Positions 36,001 to 48,944 of a stretch of 64,000 bases of DNA are shown here, in pieces. A model generated the notes under the pieces. That model had not been told where the DNA came from. It did no database searches and saw only the letters and a list, made by a program, of their open reading frames with translations. A program made the translations under genes and the position numbers. Each line of letters starts with the position of its first letter. The first letter of the stretch is position 1. Source of the stretch: Adenanthera pavonina (lineage: Eukaryota; Streptophyta; Magnoliopsida; Fabales; Fabaceae); assembly GCA_026686845.1 (NCBI GenBank), contig JAIVEN010000014.1, forward strand, positions 31,208,001 through 31,272,000, in the 5' to 3' direction.

Positions 36001-36824
36001 TGCTTTCGCCCATCACCCTTCTTCCTAGGTTCATAACGAGCATGACCACATATTGGACAAGTGATTATGCCCTTGTGTTCCTTGTAATAAAGAATACAGC
36101 CATTTACACATACATGTATTCTCTCATACCCTAACCCAAGCTTACTAACCATCTGCTTTGTCTTATACAAGTCACTAGGCAACTTTGCATCATCTAGTAA
36201 AAGTTCTTTGATTAATTGTAAAATACGATTAAAACAGCTCTCACTCATATTAAATTCAGATTTAATATTCAACAACCTTGTCACCACAGACAATGTAGAG
36301 TGTGTTTTACACCCATCAAAAAGTGGCTCATATGCATCTTTCAACATTTCATAAAACTTCTCGGTCTCGTAATTAGGAAGCTCTCCCTCAACTCTAAACA
36401 TTTCATCCCTACCAAAGATCCTATCCCTATCAAATACATTAGGATCAAAGTAAGGACCAGCAGCTTCCAAAACCATTTCACAATAAGGATTTGTAGTTGG
36501 TACACTATCAACCCTCAATTGAGAACTTAAATTGATATTACATTCTGCTCTAGCCATAGCTTCATAGGGTTCTCCATGAGAGACCCATTGATAGTACTCA
36601 GGCACAAAACCATACTTATAGAGGTGAGTTTTGACAGCATCGACATCAACAAATTTTCCGTTATCACACCTTGAGCAAGGACATCTTATTTTTCCATTAG
36701 ACACAAAGTCTTTTTGATGTATCGCAAACTCTATAAACTCATCTATGCCCCTTATGAATTCTTCAGTTATCCCCTTGTTATTTGGATCCAACCTATTGTT
36801 CATCCAAATTCTATAAACCCTCAT
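33066..36824 (-). pseudogene. CACTA transposase (TNP2/TNPD-like), several stops and frameshifts
   Basis: Domain order on the minus strand: transposase-associated domain with RIWMNNRLDP and the Cys motif RCPCSRCDNGKF (36824 to about 36560); Transposase_21 core with ASDGFSPYGQMSHSYSCWPV, TPYNLPPGMC, DFPAYGMLSGWSTHG, FFDCHRRFF and NLIRHNLDVMHIEKNMFDNI (35880 to about 34900); DUF4218 with LCKLEEIFPPGFFDSMEHLP (34763-34507); an intron with good GT/AG ends (34506-34415); VEGSICEEYL onward; and DUF4216-like sequence with LFKCDWFDP and WWVVYKIKARR (33590-33400), ending in a very acidic tail. It would cut at CACTA ends. Damage: TGA at 35889-35891, frameshift at the A-run near 35393, 1-base loss near 35160, TGA at 34773-34775, TAG near 34162 and breaks around 33600-33760. 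The start at 36824 is chosen because the family's N-terminal motif follows at once; 20 further codons upstream are open. Confidence 0.88.
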
Positions 36825-36884
36825 TTTATCTACATTATAAAAAGAAAACTTAGAAATTACAGGAGAAAAAATGGACAATACCAA

Positions 36885-39800
36885 TTAAAGAATCACAAAG
36901 TCATACTTCACAAAACAAGATTTTTATATCTTAATGCAAACCGTATTTTAGCTTCCATTTAAGAATGATAAGCAATTAAAAATTCAAACCAAAAGGCCAA
37001 CATGATAGCAACAGTGAGACATATATCCATATGGGAGTTAAAAAGAAAACAAAGAAGAAGAATCATAATCTAGTACATTAATCTAAGGGCATGTTTGTCA
37101 CAACAAATCGGCAAAAAGACTTAATAGTTTCCTAAACCATATATTATCCTATTACTCTTTCATTGAAAGCAAAAGGGTGAAAAATATCCTAAATTATCTC
37201 ACGTTATACTAAAAAAATATTCATCTACAGAAAATAGATTCCAAGAAATTTTAAAGAAGCATATAGAGTGACACCTCTTTCCATGTGTTTTATAGAACCT
37301 CTTGCACCCAATATAATGTTAGATGATATATGCTTTCATTTGCTCAAACTAAGCACCTACAAAAGAAGAATTAAGTTAGGTGCATAATGAAATCACCTAG
37401 TATGATGTTATTTTTTTGTACCTATGACTCTGAAAAAATCTAATTTCATGTAAAAATGTGATAAATTTAGACAAATAATTAAAATGTTGATATCTATGAC
37501 TCATTTGATGGAAGAGAAATAGAAGGAAATAAAGGTAGTAAATCTATTTTTTTCCATTCGAGTTGCATAAATAAGAAGAAAACCAATATATTAGGAAAAA
37601 TGAAAATGGGTAGAAGAACTGCATTATTTCATTCATTTGTATATGTAATATTCATTATAAATGAGTATATAAGGAAATCATTATAAATGAGAAAGATTAT
37701 GTATAACTCAACTATCTCTTTGATGTTAAAATTATCATCTAGCTACTACCGACATCAACCTTATCTCATTAATGTTACCATTTATCAAATATGAAAATTT
37801 TAAAATGTAGTATTGGGATACACAATAATTAAGAGTTAAGAAATAATTAAAAAGTTATAAAACTATAAATGAGCTCATGTGTGGCATGTACTTGAAAAAC
37901 TAATCGTATGGTAAAATAAAAATGTTAAAAAAAATATGTAGAAACCATAACAAATGAATGCTCACTTACATAAGATATATTACATCAATATATCATCACT
38001 AATACCAATATAAAATAAAATATAAATATGTAACGTCACATATGATTTATATGCCACCCATAATTTGACTTATTTCCAAACATAGAAAGAATACTTGTGG
38101 TTACCACCATAATAGACTTTTTAAGTTGGTTCTAATTGTGAATGATTGGCGAACTGGAGAATGTCGTGCATTATTTTTATTCACTGTTCAAGTCATTATC
38201 TATTAAATAAATTGTGGGAGTGGATAAAAAAAGTTACTCATAATGACTACCACCTTCTGAATCAAATGACATGCTTTATTTGGCTTCCCTCCTTTTTCCT
38301 GAGCTTTTCTTAAAGCTTGTGAAGTTTCTGCATATGTCTGTCAAATAAGATAACTGACTAACAATAATATGCATTTTTAGAAGGGGCATCCCATCCCACC
38401 TAGTTAAACTAAAGTCACAAACATCTTTTCCATATGAATCAAAGAGGAAAAATTCATGATATCCATTTACATTAGTAATAGAAGTGGCAATTTAACAAAT
38501 TCCCCTATTCAATATATACATATCAGTAAAATGTGCCCAAAAAAATTCGCCAGTTGCATTCAAGGCTTTCCTTCATATAGATCGCACATGATACTGATTG
38601 AAGTTTAAACTAACTTGTTCAAAATATAACCAATGTAGATGATACAATATATCAATACTTCCAAGTAACTTTTTTCATAGCATTATAGAAGTCAAGACCA
38701 AGATATTAAACTTAGAGGCAATTTAAGGGAAATGGATGCTCTAAAACTCTATATGCATATGCTTCTTTCACAAGAGTAGAATTGTAATCCATTATGCTTA
38801 TGTTTTCCATAAACTTAATTGTTTTGTCCTCACCAACTATGAGCATAAATACTTGAGCAAAAATAGTGATAGTCACAACACAATTCAAACTACAAATAAT
38901 TCCGCAGGACAAATATGCCTTCTTGCATAGATACATGTTATAGCTACAACTAGAGAGAAGTATGGGTATAAAATTTGTTTGACGTACCTAAGCAACCTAT
39001 CAAATATCTTTGAAAGCAATATAATGCAAAAACCTCATATCAATCTTGGATAATTTCTTAGTTGAATGTTGCATTAGAATCTAGTAGTAACAAAATCTGT
39101 ATAATAAAATATCAGAACTTGACAATGTATTATTCATGGGAAAATAAACCGGTGCCTACGCAAAATAGGAAAAGAAAAAACGTATATTAGGGTTTACAAT
39201 CTACAGTTTTGTTTGTTTACCGTATAGGACTTGAATGACAGTTACTTAGAATCTATATCTTGAAGAAGGTCCTTGAACCATACAATTTACAAAGCCATGC
39301 TTCGGAATCCTGACTTAAAAACAAATACAAAGTATATACTATATCAGAATACAATCAGATGAATAAAAAATAAATGATAATATTTGAATTAAATCAAAAC
39401 ATTTAAATGTTAATCGTTTGTTTATGAAATAAGTAGAATTTGTTTTAGAAAAATTGTTATAGTGGTAAGATACTGAGATCAAATCACCAATTTTTTACAT
39501 TTATTTGTAGAACAAATTTTGCATTCATTTATAAAAAAAGAGGCAAATCCAATGCACATTTACAAAAACAAAACAATACCAAATGAACAGTTACATTGAA
39601 TACAACTAGAAACTTAGGTGAATGTCATAAGCTTCTTCCTTTCCTTTTCAGCTACAATGGTGCATAAGAGAGATTGAGAATGTAATCTATTGGCATGGCG
39701 CAAAAGAGATATTAATATACGTGGAAAAATTTAAATACTTAAATTTATCTACTTAAAATGCTTTTTTTTTTTCAATCAAATTAGGATGGATGGATTTTTT

Positions 39801-41990
39801 TTTTAAAATACATCTCTTACCTTGTAATTAAATCATGTAATTAATATGTTTAACTTACTTTTAAATTAAAATCCATATATTCTGATTTTTTTTTAAATTT
39901 ATAAGTTTACGTACTAGTTTTCTTCATTAGATATTCTGAAAAAGATGAAAGAACATGGGCAAAAGAAACATGAGAGAGAAGTGTAGAGGTGGTTCATATA
40001 AAATTGAAAGAAAGGACAAGATCTATAATCATGGGCTTGCGTTTTTTGAGCCTAAATGGGCTTGAGTGTTGAAATGCTATATAAAAGCACAATGTCTTAA
40101 TTTTTCTTTTTAACACATTCGTTTCTTCACATCTGAAAAAAAAAAAGGTTTTCCTACAACTCTCTAACCAACTATTCTATAACATATCAAGCAGTTATGC
40201 CTTATATTGCTGTAGCACATAATTATGACTATGAGCTTTATATATACACTATCTAGCTACAAATTAGGATGAAAGTTCAGATCAAAAGTAATTAGGATGA
40301 TTGTGAAATTTATGGCTTTATCCCTACAATTCTCGTTTCCTATTTTTCAAAGTATGTGATAACCCAGTTCTTTATATATTATGTGCTCTTAAATCAACAT
40401 GCTAAAAGTTGTAGTACACAGTCCAATAGATTGAGAAAACTTGTATCTACAGACCTTGTTTGGCACATGAATGTAAGTATTAATATTGGACCTGCAATAA
40501 AATACGAGCATGATTATTAGTCATTCCAAATGAGATTTCATCTTCAAGTGCTATTACATTTTCCATCTTCCTCTAGCTGCGCCCAAATCCACCAAAATCT
40601 TGGAATATATAGCTTTCCAAGGAAGAGGAGGAAAGGAAGTATTCATTCTAGAATCTAGACTAGCTAGATGGAAGAGACTATATGAAAACAACTACACAAC
40701 CAGATAATTCTACTGATAATTTTCTAAATTTTCAAGATGGTTTTCTCTTAATTATTGAACCAAGTGATCCATACAGTCAAATATCATAATAACAGCTCAG
40801 AAAATCAACAAAATGCCAAGAATCTAGAGAAATATAAACTGAAATTTATATACAAACTAATGCCTTGTCTGTCCATTTTCCAAGTAGAACAAAATATAAC
40901 AAAGCAAATAAAGATCACGCACCACCAAAGATTTTTCCCAAAATAAAGTTGTCATCATTGTCACTATTAGAATATGAAAGAAATTTAGCAGATATCATTC
41001 AATTCTTATCATCATTATCTAGAAACTTGATCTACATATTAAACCCATATCAAATTACATCCAGAACACAATAGCACCGTAGCTTAGGGACAATAACCCA
41101 AACAAAAAACCTTGACTTGAAGGAACCTACTAGAACAAATTCATCAATGAGTAATAACATCATCAGAGTTATTAGTAGGTTTATCCATGAAAAGAAAAAA
41201 AATTGAACCTTCTTGAAATCGTGAAGCTTGAGATAGCAAGTAGCTCTATTGTTGTGCAAAGCGATCTTTTGAGCCTTGGACTAAAATTAGTGACACAGTA
41301 AGGGCGTGAAGGTTAGATTGACCAAGCGTGGGAGAGGTAGAGATGGACCGAGGAGCTTGAGGTATGAAAACAGAGGATGTGAGACGCAGAGACAGAGCTA
41401 CAAACAAAGCAAGACCGACCAACAAGCTTGAGTTATGAAGACAAAGGGTGCGAGATGGAGGAAGCGAGATCGATCGACAATGCTTGCCTGAGACCAAGGA
41501 TCCGTGCCTAAGAGAAAGAGAGCCAATCTATGAGGTGCAATTGAGCATTCAAGAAACAGAGGATTTAGGGATTTAGGGCAGAAAGCATGAGGATTTAGAA
41601 AATGAGTAGAGAGATTGCCGTAAGGGAAAATGGGTAAGGCCGTAAGGGAGGGGGTAGCTGATTGAGTCAGTGGAATGAAGTGAAGCAACCGAATGAGGTG
41701 GAGTGAGAATGACCAACGGACGCAGTGAAGGTTGAAGGAGACGAGGAAGACTGACGAAGGCAGGAGACGAGGAAGACTGACAGAGGCAGGAGATGAGGAA
41801 GACTGACGGAGGTAGTGAAGGCCAAAGGAGACGAGGAGGACTGAGGTGTAGCGTGAATGGTAAGGGTTTGTCTTCTTTTGGCTAGATACAGATAAAGCGC
41901 GAAGGATGAAAAAAATTAACACTTTCGCGGGTTTTGGGACATTTTATTTAATTTGGCCAAAAATTTTTATATAAAAAATTAATTAATGAA
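36885..41990. other. Long 5' non-coding part of the nested CACTA element
   Basis: About 5.1 kb of AT-rich sequence between the transposase start and the right subterminal array. No frame with family motifs. The 174-codon minus frame at 41398-41922 overlaps a tandem repeat and is Leu/Ser-rich, so I read it as non-coding. The region probably holds the element promoter and untranslated first exon near 41250-41950. Confidence 0.5.
41737..41845 (+). repeat. 26-bp minisatellite near the right end of the nested CACTA
   Basis: GGAGACGAGGAAGACTGAC starts at 41737 and 41763, a one-base variant at 41789 (26-bp period), and a fourth diverged unit at 41827. It is GA-rich and lies about 430 bp inside the terminus. 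Confidence 0.8.
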
Positions 41991-42273
41991 ATTATATAAA
42001 ATTATAATTAGAGAGGAACCTATCCCTCACTATGATATTCATCGCTAAAATCCATAATTTTAGAGATGAATATCATTTTCCCTCACTAAGTTCCTCGCTA
42101 ATTACTTTCACTTAGCAAGGAATGATAATATACCTTGCTAAATTCCTCACTAAATTTAATTTTAGCGAGGAAAATTACTACTCCTTGCTATTTCCTCGCT
42201 AATTAGGTATTTTAGCGAGGGATATATAATCCCTCACTAAATTCCCTTACTAAATCACATTTTTCTAGTAGTG

Positions 42274-45200
42274 AAAGGATCCACTAAAAGTGATTCTCTT
42301 TGAAATTCAAAGCGCCCAAAATCATCTTTTATCTTTGACATCTATTTTACCAATAAGAAAGGGCATAGAAGAAAACTACAGCTTGGGGAATGTGGTTGTA
42401 GTTACTTTACTAAGTAGGACTTCTAATTTCTCCAATTTTATACTAGTCACAATGCCACATTATTCCTACCTTGTGATTTTTTCATTTTGCAGATATTTAT
42501 AGACTCCATATACAATTGTTCTAGCAACAAACATGAAGACTGTAGGGGTAAAAGAAGGGTACAGATACTTCACAATAAAATTGTCCAATTCTTCTGGTAG
42601 GAAGCATGCACATACAAATTAAATAACAACACAAAAGAGAAGGAAAAATGATACTACTTTTCTATTACAAACAAAAGATTTCAAGATTTGTTAGGTAATT
42701 TAATAACTTATGTCTTTATCTTACTAAAAGTAGAACTGCATCACTTCTTTGAAATGAAACTTATTCCTCTCATAAATTGTTTTCATTGCCCATTTTATAC
42801 CTTAGTCATCAGTGTTTTACTGTCAAGGAGTTATGCAAATGTGTTTCATATTTTTAACTTTTCATGCATCTTTATTTGAAATAGGTAACACATTTGTTAA
42901 CATCAATATCTACAGTCACTGCTGGTCTTCAGGTATCTTTTAATTTTTTTGTTTCCTTTTAATGCAAAAGCTGAGAGTCCATGTGGAAGGCCAAAAAAAA
43001 AAAGCTATGTTCAAGTATGATTTGGCTCACTTTAGATTAAAAAAAAATTTGCTCATCTCTTCTAGTTCATAGAGTTTTGTGTTATTAGTTGAATAATCAT
43101 TGAATATTCTATATTTTTCAAGGATAGTTACATTCTTAGTATGCTCCTAGAACTTCATCGCATTTAACTTATTGTTATAGCTTGCATTACATGGCCATTT
43201 GTTTAACACAATGATTCTTTTACATGCTGATTTGTATATTTCTTAAGGCTGAAAGATTTGGTTTATAGTGTAAATATGTGTAGAGGATTTCTTTTCAGGA
43301 TTTGATGCTGACATTGAAATGGTTAATTTATAGTTTTGGGTTATTCTATATTTCTATTTAAATTACTATGTTAGCTTGGCTTTCTTTTAGATGCTCTTGC
43401 ATTTATGTGCTTTAAATTTATAAAAAAGGAATGCTACATGGGATAGTGGATGACTTGGATTATTATGATGTCTCTTTATATGGCAGTCACTTAATTTTGT
43501 CTCAAGTTGTACCTTTTTCCCATCAATTCAATTAAGTAGGCTATTTAGATCCCTTTACAACTTTATCTTTAAAGCCAAATGTTAGATTTCAAGCTCTAAA
43601 TGATACTACGGACAAACTCTAAATAGTGTAGATTGAAAATATTTTAACAATGCTACAGAATCAATTAAGCATATTACATGAGAGTATATGGCTTGCTTGC
43701 TTTACATTGTTATGCTGTATTAGACATTTTTTGTTTGTTTTCTAACTAATAAGGATGATGTACTAAAAGGAAAAACTTTAAGTAAACCCCTATGCTACTA
43801 GGCTTCCAGCATATGATATTCAAAATCTGTTGGACATTAATTTTTTGTTCCTTGTATCATTTATGCTTTCCTGATGTGATTTGACTATGTTTATCTCACT
43901 ACGTGTACAACATATTTCAGATTGCTTGTGTTGTACTGGCTAAATTGACCTTTATCTATTATGCTACCTTTGTAAGTTCTCTTTTTTTTCTCCTTTTATT
44001 AGTCATCATTATTTCTGATGCTGAAAAGTTAATTTTGGAAATAATTTGGGGATGGAACATATAATAATAAACCATTAAAAGGATCCCATATCAAATTACC
44101 CATGTATACCTAGTGTTTTATTGTATAAAATCAGTTTATCATATACCAATGACAATAATTTAGGTCCATGCAAATGCATAATTAGTGACAAAAACTCAGG
44201 TTCCTTCAAAGAGCTTGCCAATTGCTGTTCCTAAGGAAAGTCATAGACAGATGCTTTTAAGGATTTTGCACCCACCTTCTGCTATTTCGGTCATGTTGTA
44301 TGATATTTGGCCTTTGTTAAAGATATTTTTAATTAATTTGGGAGGTTTATGCTTTTGTATACATAGTTCTTGTTGTATCTTTTTATTATTAATATATATA
44401 TATTTCAGCAGAAAAAAAATCATAGTCTAACACAGAGAGGGAGAGCAATTCTATTAGGATCAATCCTAGTCTTTTCAGATTGTCACCATACGATCGAGAT
44501 TTCCTGAAGTTCTCTACGACGCAGAGGGGGAGAGCAATTCTATCAGGTTCTTCATTATCATTCTTGAGGAGCATCACTAAAAGTAACTTGTCAGTTCATT
44601 GCCCATGATTTGCTAGATTGTAGTGGTAGTATTCTTTGGCCATTATTATTATTCATGTTAGTTGAGTACAAATGAATTTGGTTCTATAAACAAACAAAAT
44701 AAAAAAACAAAAATAGAGGGAAAGAACTAGACATAAGCAAAGCAAAAGTACAAAAGAAGGAGAATCATGATCCATTAACTTTGGCTTTGGATACAAACAA
44801 GTTACTAGTAAGGTAGGAGTGAACAATATTTTCTGCCATCCATGATTTTCCTGTTGTGATCCACCAATGATTGAAGAAAGTGATTTAAATTAATTAAGGG
44901 GAAACATTGGAAAAATATAGTATCTAGGCTACTCTTTTATTTTCATATTAAAACTTTTATGGTGAGACCACTTATAGCTTCCTCAAAACAACATTATCAT
45001 TGTGACTTCCGAAATATTGTTCTCCACTCCACTTCTCATATTTGTGATTATTATCAGTTGTAGTTCTGTAATATGTATGACTTTAGTGAACTTTGTTGAA
45101 AACTCTTATCCTTGTTCTTTCTTCCCTTTTATCCTTTGTAGATGAAAAGATATTGGGTGAAATTTGACTATTCGTTGAAGTGGATGGGATTATGGGAAAG

Positions 45201-45360
45201 CATTCCTTGAGTATTTTTGTAATTGTATCATCAACTTTTTAATGTAATTGCCTTGATTGAAATTGAATTATAAATGAAAAGATATGATGTATGATTTTCA
45301 TTTAATATATGTTTTTTGTCAATGGTTTAGAGTTATATATATAATTGTATTTTTTTAAAA
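42274..45360. other. Internal sequence of the outer CACTA, right of the nested element
   Basis: About 3.1 kb, AT-rich, with no convincing gene. Short frames such as 44185-44430 lack motifs. A repeated word GAGGGGGAGAGCAATTCTAT/GAGAGGGAGAGCAATTCTAT occurs at about 44435 and 44523, an 88-bp direct repeat. Confidence 0.45.
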
Positions 45361-47128
45361 AAATACTGCCTTTTGGCTTTCTAAAAAATCCAATAAAAGC
45401 CAGTATTTTTTTTTTAAAAAGAGAAAAGTTGGCTTTGTATACAAATGCCAACTAAAGTTATAAACACCAACTAAAGTAGACTTTAGTTGGCATTTGTAGA
45501 AAAATGCCAACTAAAACGCTAGCTAAAACCCCATTTTTATTATCGCTGGAATAGTTGACATTTTTGAAACACCAATAAAAGCTAAAAATAAATGCCAACT
45601 ATTTCCTTTTTAGGTGTAGTGATATGGCTAAAACCACAGGCTAGTATCATCACAAGACACACCCAATAGGTGATTCCCTTCCAACAATCAGTAGAGATTG
45701 ATTCCAGGGTATCTCTAAGCTCACCGCACATTAGTATGACCTAGCCAAAGGCCATACTAATGATTAGACCGTGATTCTCCTTCCCCTAGACCACTTGAAT
45801 TGGTGGTGATTTAGGGAATGTACATCCCCAAATCCACTACCACTTGACTCTCCTGGCTATAGGAGAGGATTTACTAGCAGGGATCATCATCATCAACCTC
45901 ACCATTTGGCCACTAGTGGTTCAGTATACCATGTGGTATCATCATCATATCTCATATCATCATCACCTAATCATCTGTCTCACAATATGAATAATATGAT
46001 GATAATGTCAAATGTCATGCTAACATACTAATGTCATATGCAATCATCATTCTCATACTCATTATCATCATCATGTTAGCATGCTATCATGTGGAGATGC
46101 ATATAAACATACATATATATGTCATGACCTCATCCATCACATATAAATATCAAGAAAAGAGGGCTTACATACCTCCGCTAGTTATGTACATACCACGATA
46201 TGAAAAGACATGGAAATATCATGGTATGAAAAGGGAACGCATATATATAACAACAAATACACACACACACACACACATATCATACACTTGGTTACCTTGA
46301 ATTATTGACATACTGCATACGTGGGTTTCCACAAGCTTTTGGATTACCAACAAACCAAACAAACACTACAATATCATAATATCTTCAATTAACATAATGT
46401 ATAACTTAACCAAAACTCCATAATTTAGCCATTCAAGCTTTGCCCATGGTTCTAATAGCATAAACACATACTAATGAACCCTAAATAGCCATTCAATTCA
46501 TAAACATTCATGTTCAACTCGGATTCCATACACCTTCTACCATATTTAACCTAGGGTTTAGATAAATCATGGATAATCCTCTTAAACTCATACCCAATTC
46601 TTAATAACACTAAACAACACTTCATTGATCCCTTTACAACCATTTTAATCGGTAGAATTTGACCAAACCTAAGTCCTCATAGATATATATGAAAATCATC
46701 CCAAAACTAAAGAGCAAAAGGAAAAGGAAGGGTGTAGATCCACATACCAACTGAGAATCAAGCTTCTAGGTTTCATAAATTGCCTCCCAATGTCAGAAAT
46801 TTGCTACCCCAATAGAACTCCCTTCATTCTTCTTCATTTTCTTTTCCTTTGTCTATCTGAATCTCGTCCGATTTAAAGAAGTTTTAAGATTCGTGCTACT
46901 ATGGAAGATTAGCTTACCACGGCATGAGATCTTATTGCCTGAAAATATTTGAACTTCCTCTGTTCTCTCATAGCAGTGGCCCTGTTCCACGTTGTGGAGT
47001 GAGATGCTACTGACCCATTTTCTCTAATTTATTCTTCTTTGCCTTTCCTCCAGTGCTACACAAAATAAAGGGCATACTTCTCATTGGTCTCATGCTAAGT
47101 TTAGGATAATATATTGAGGGTTGTTACA

Positions 47129-48944
47129 ATAGATGCAATTGTCCCCTCTTCTTTTATTGTGGATTGGAAATGACTTTCAGCCATCTTTCCCTACTTTACA
47201 TAGACACACACACCTATAAATTCTAACAGAAAGTACTTCATTTTCTTTGTTAGAAAAGAAAGTACTTCATTTCCTATGAGTTAGTCTGTAGTTATCAATT
47301 CAACAACAATCTCCTTGATTGATTAGCTTATATTTTTAAATAATAGAGTTAGTCTAAAATGGCAACAAGATGAAACTGGGAGATTGAAATAGAGAGAGTA
47401 GTCTTTTTTAATTGTTTTTAATGAAATGATTATTTATTATATTTTTATAATTTTATTATCAAACTATTTGTTCATTTTTTGCTTGTTAGTGACATTGTTT
47501 ATTTTTAATTTATATGTATTTATTTAACACTAATACTTCAAAAAAGTAGACATATCCGTATCCGACTGTACTTGTGCATATATATTCATCCTACAGCTTT
47601 GTACCCATCTGTATTGCTTCATATTTTGATAGTAAAAGGGGACCATTTTAGAATTTTAAGGTAAGGTAGAAAAATAGTCTCATAAATTTTTGTAAAAATA
47701 TTTCTACATTTTCCTTTTCAAAAGATTTTTTTTTTGGTCAAGAAGAAACAATAAAGATTTGTTTATAAGTTGTTATAAATATTTAATGGTTTGTTTTAAT
47801 ATTTATACTATAATTTTTAGAATATTTAATACTTACTTTTCTTTTAGTGAGTTGATTTATTAATTATACATATAAATAATTAAATAAATAGTATTATATA
47901 TGTAACAATATTCCCACACCCCTATCCTAAAATTTTAAAAATTGGTGTATTTTCTATATCATATTATATCATATATGATATACGTACTTGTATCAGTGTT
48001 ATATATTTAATTATGAACTACTGCATTTTTATATATTTTAATTAATTAAATTAAATGTATTCTTTTTTTTCTCATACATCATGAGGGTGCCTTGACCTCT
48101 ACCCTTACCTCGATTAAATTAAATGTATTAGTGATTTATGTTAAAACATGATTTTAGACCTGCGAGAAGATCTTCCGTGACAAAATCAGAGAGAAGATGA
48201 AGCCATCTCTGTGACAAATATATTCTAGTGAGATCTAGATGTATTTCATTGGGTTCAAAACTAGAAGAAGAGTGGGTCATAATGAATTGTCCAATAGAAG
48301 ACTAAGTTTTCGAAAATGTGGGCTCTATGTAGGTCTACCCCTAATACTAAGAATAGTTAGATGTAAAAGGGATTTGATTCCCCTTTAAAAAAAATTGAGT
48401 TTAAATCATATGGCTAGAAAAAATATATTGGGAGAGCTACTTCTAATTTAACCCAAAAATGCTCGAATATGAACTGTTAATATCATATATCAAATAGTTG
48501 TATTAAAAAAAGTGATTTAAGATAAATGGTTTGTAAATTTGTTGAATTTTGAATAGAAAGTAAAAAGTTCAAAAATTGCCATAAGAGGATAGACAATTTT
48601 CCTCCAAAAATTGCAAATCAATTTACAGCAACAATAACTAAAAAATTATCTCAAAAGCTTTACCACAGATAAAAAAATTAAAATTTTAGCTTATAGGTGA
48701 TAATTGTTTTTGGCCAAAATGTGAGAATTAGATAACAACAAAGAGGAAGTTCAGATTTTGCTATATTCACGTGATTGATGCTATTGGGTTTTTTTTTTAC
48801 TAGAAACAAAATTCATTAAAAGAAGAAAACAATACAAAGGAAAAAAGCCCAAAGGCCCAGACAAGCCCCAACCTAACCTAGATATAAACACTACCTGACC
48901 CAAACACAAAAACAACCCGACACCAATCGCTAACCATATACCCA
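47129..48944. other. Intergenic flank of LTR copy D
   Basis: AT-rich, with no coding recognised. A 30-bp tandem repeat of GAAAGTACTTCATTT occurs at about 47230 and 47259. The last ~150 bp (48794-48944) is the repeat fragment also seen at 25550-25683, possibly a LINE tail. Confidence 0.5.

Larger units (their letters stand above)
28993..42273 (-). mobile_element. Nested CACTA transposon of En/Spm type, 13.3 kb, with both element genes decayed
   Basis: Left end CACTACAAGAAAATTACA, right end CATTTTTCTAGTAGTG, flanked by AAA at 28990-28992 and 42274-42276, the 3-bp target duplication. Subterminal arrays of TAGCGAGGGA / TCCCTCGCTA words lie at about 29010-29450 and 42015-42245. Two genes run on the minus strand, a TNP2/TNPD-like transposase (36824 to 33066) and a PF03004-type protein (32883 to 29696), the classical two-protein set of autonomous CACTA elements. 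Stops and frameshifts in both make it non-functional by itself now. Confidence 0.92.
26403..45621. mobile_element. Outer CACTA transposon (19.2 kb as it stands, about 5.9 kb without its own insertion)
   Basis: Left end CACTACACCAATTTTGG, right end CCTTTTTAGGTGTAGTG, flanked by ATA on both sides (26400-26402, 45622-45624). Subterminal words TTAGTTGGCATTT / AAATGCCAACTAA recur in both orientations at 26420-26750 and 45360-45600. The remaining own sequence (26403-28992 and 42274-45621) shows no transposase, so it looks non-autonomous. Relatives lie at 4049-4563 and 48945-52652. Confidence 0.9.
25684..47128 (+). mobile_element. Solo LTR, family X2 (copy D), split by a 19.2-kb nested insertion
   Basis: The left part, 25684-26402, begins TGTAATACCCTATCG. 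The right part, 45622-47128, ends GAGGGTTGTTACA. Rejoined, the pieces follow the order of copies B and C: the CAGTACCGCCGTGG box, ACTTGGCACAA, CCTGAAA..TTA, then TGATTCCCTTCCAACA, CCACGATATG, GGTTACCTTGAA and the Leu-rich end. That gives about 2.22 kb. Flanks are GTAGA before and ATAGA after, a likely 5-bp duplication with one change. The interruption is an exact CACTA insertion at the ATA duplicated at 26400-26402 and 45622-45624. Confidence 0.85.

Noticed and set aside
41398..41922. 174-codon minus-strand ORF near the CACTA end
   Set aside because: Leu/Ser-rich, overlaps a 26-bp tandem repeat and lies in the untranslated part of the element; no family motif.
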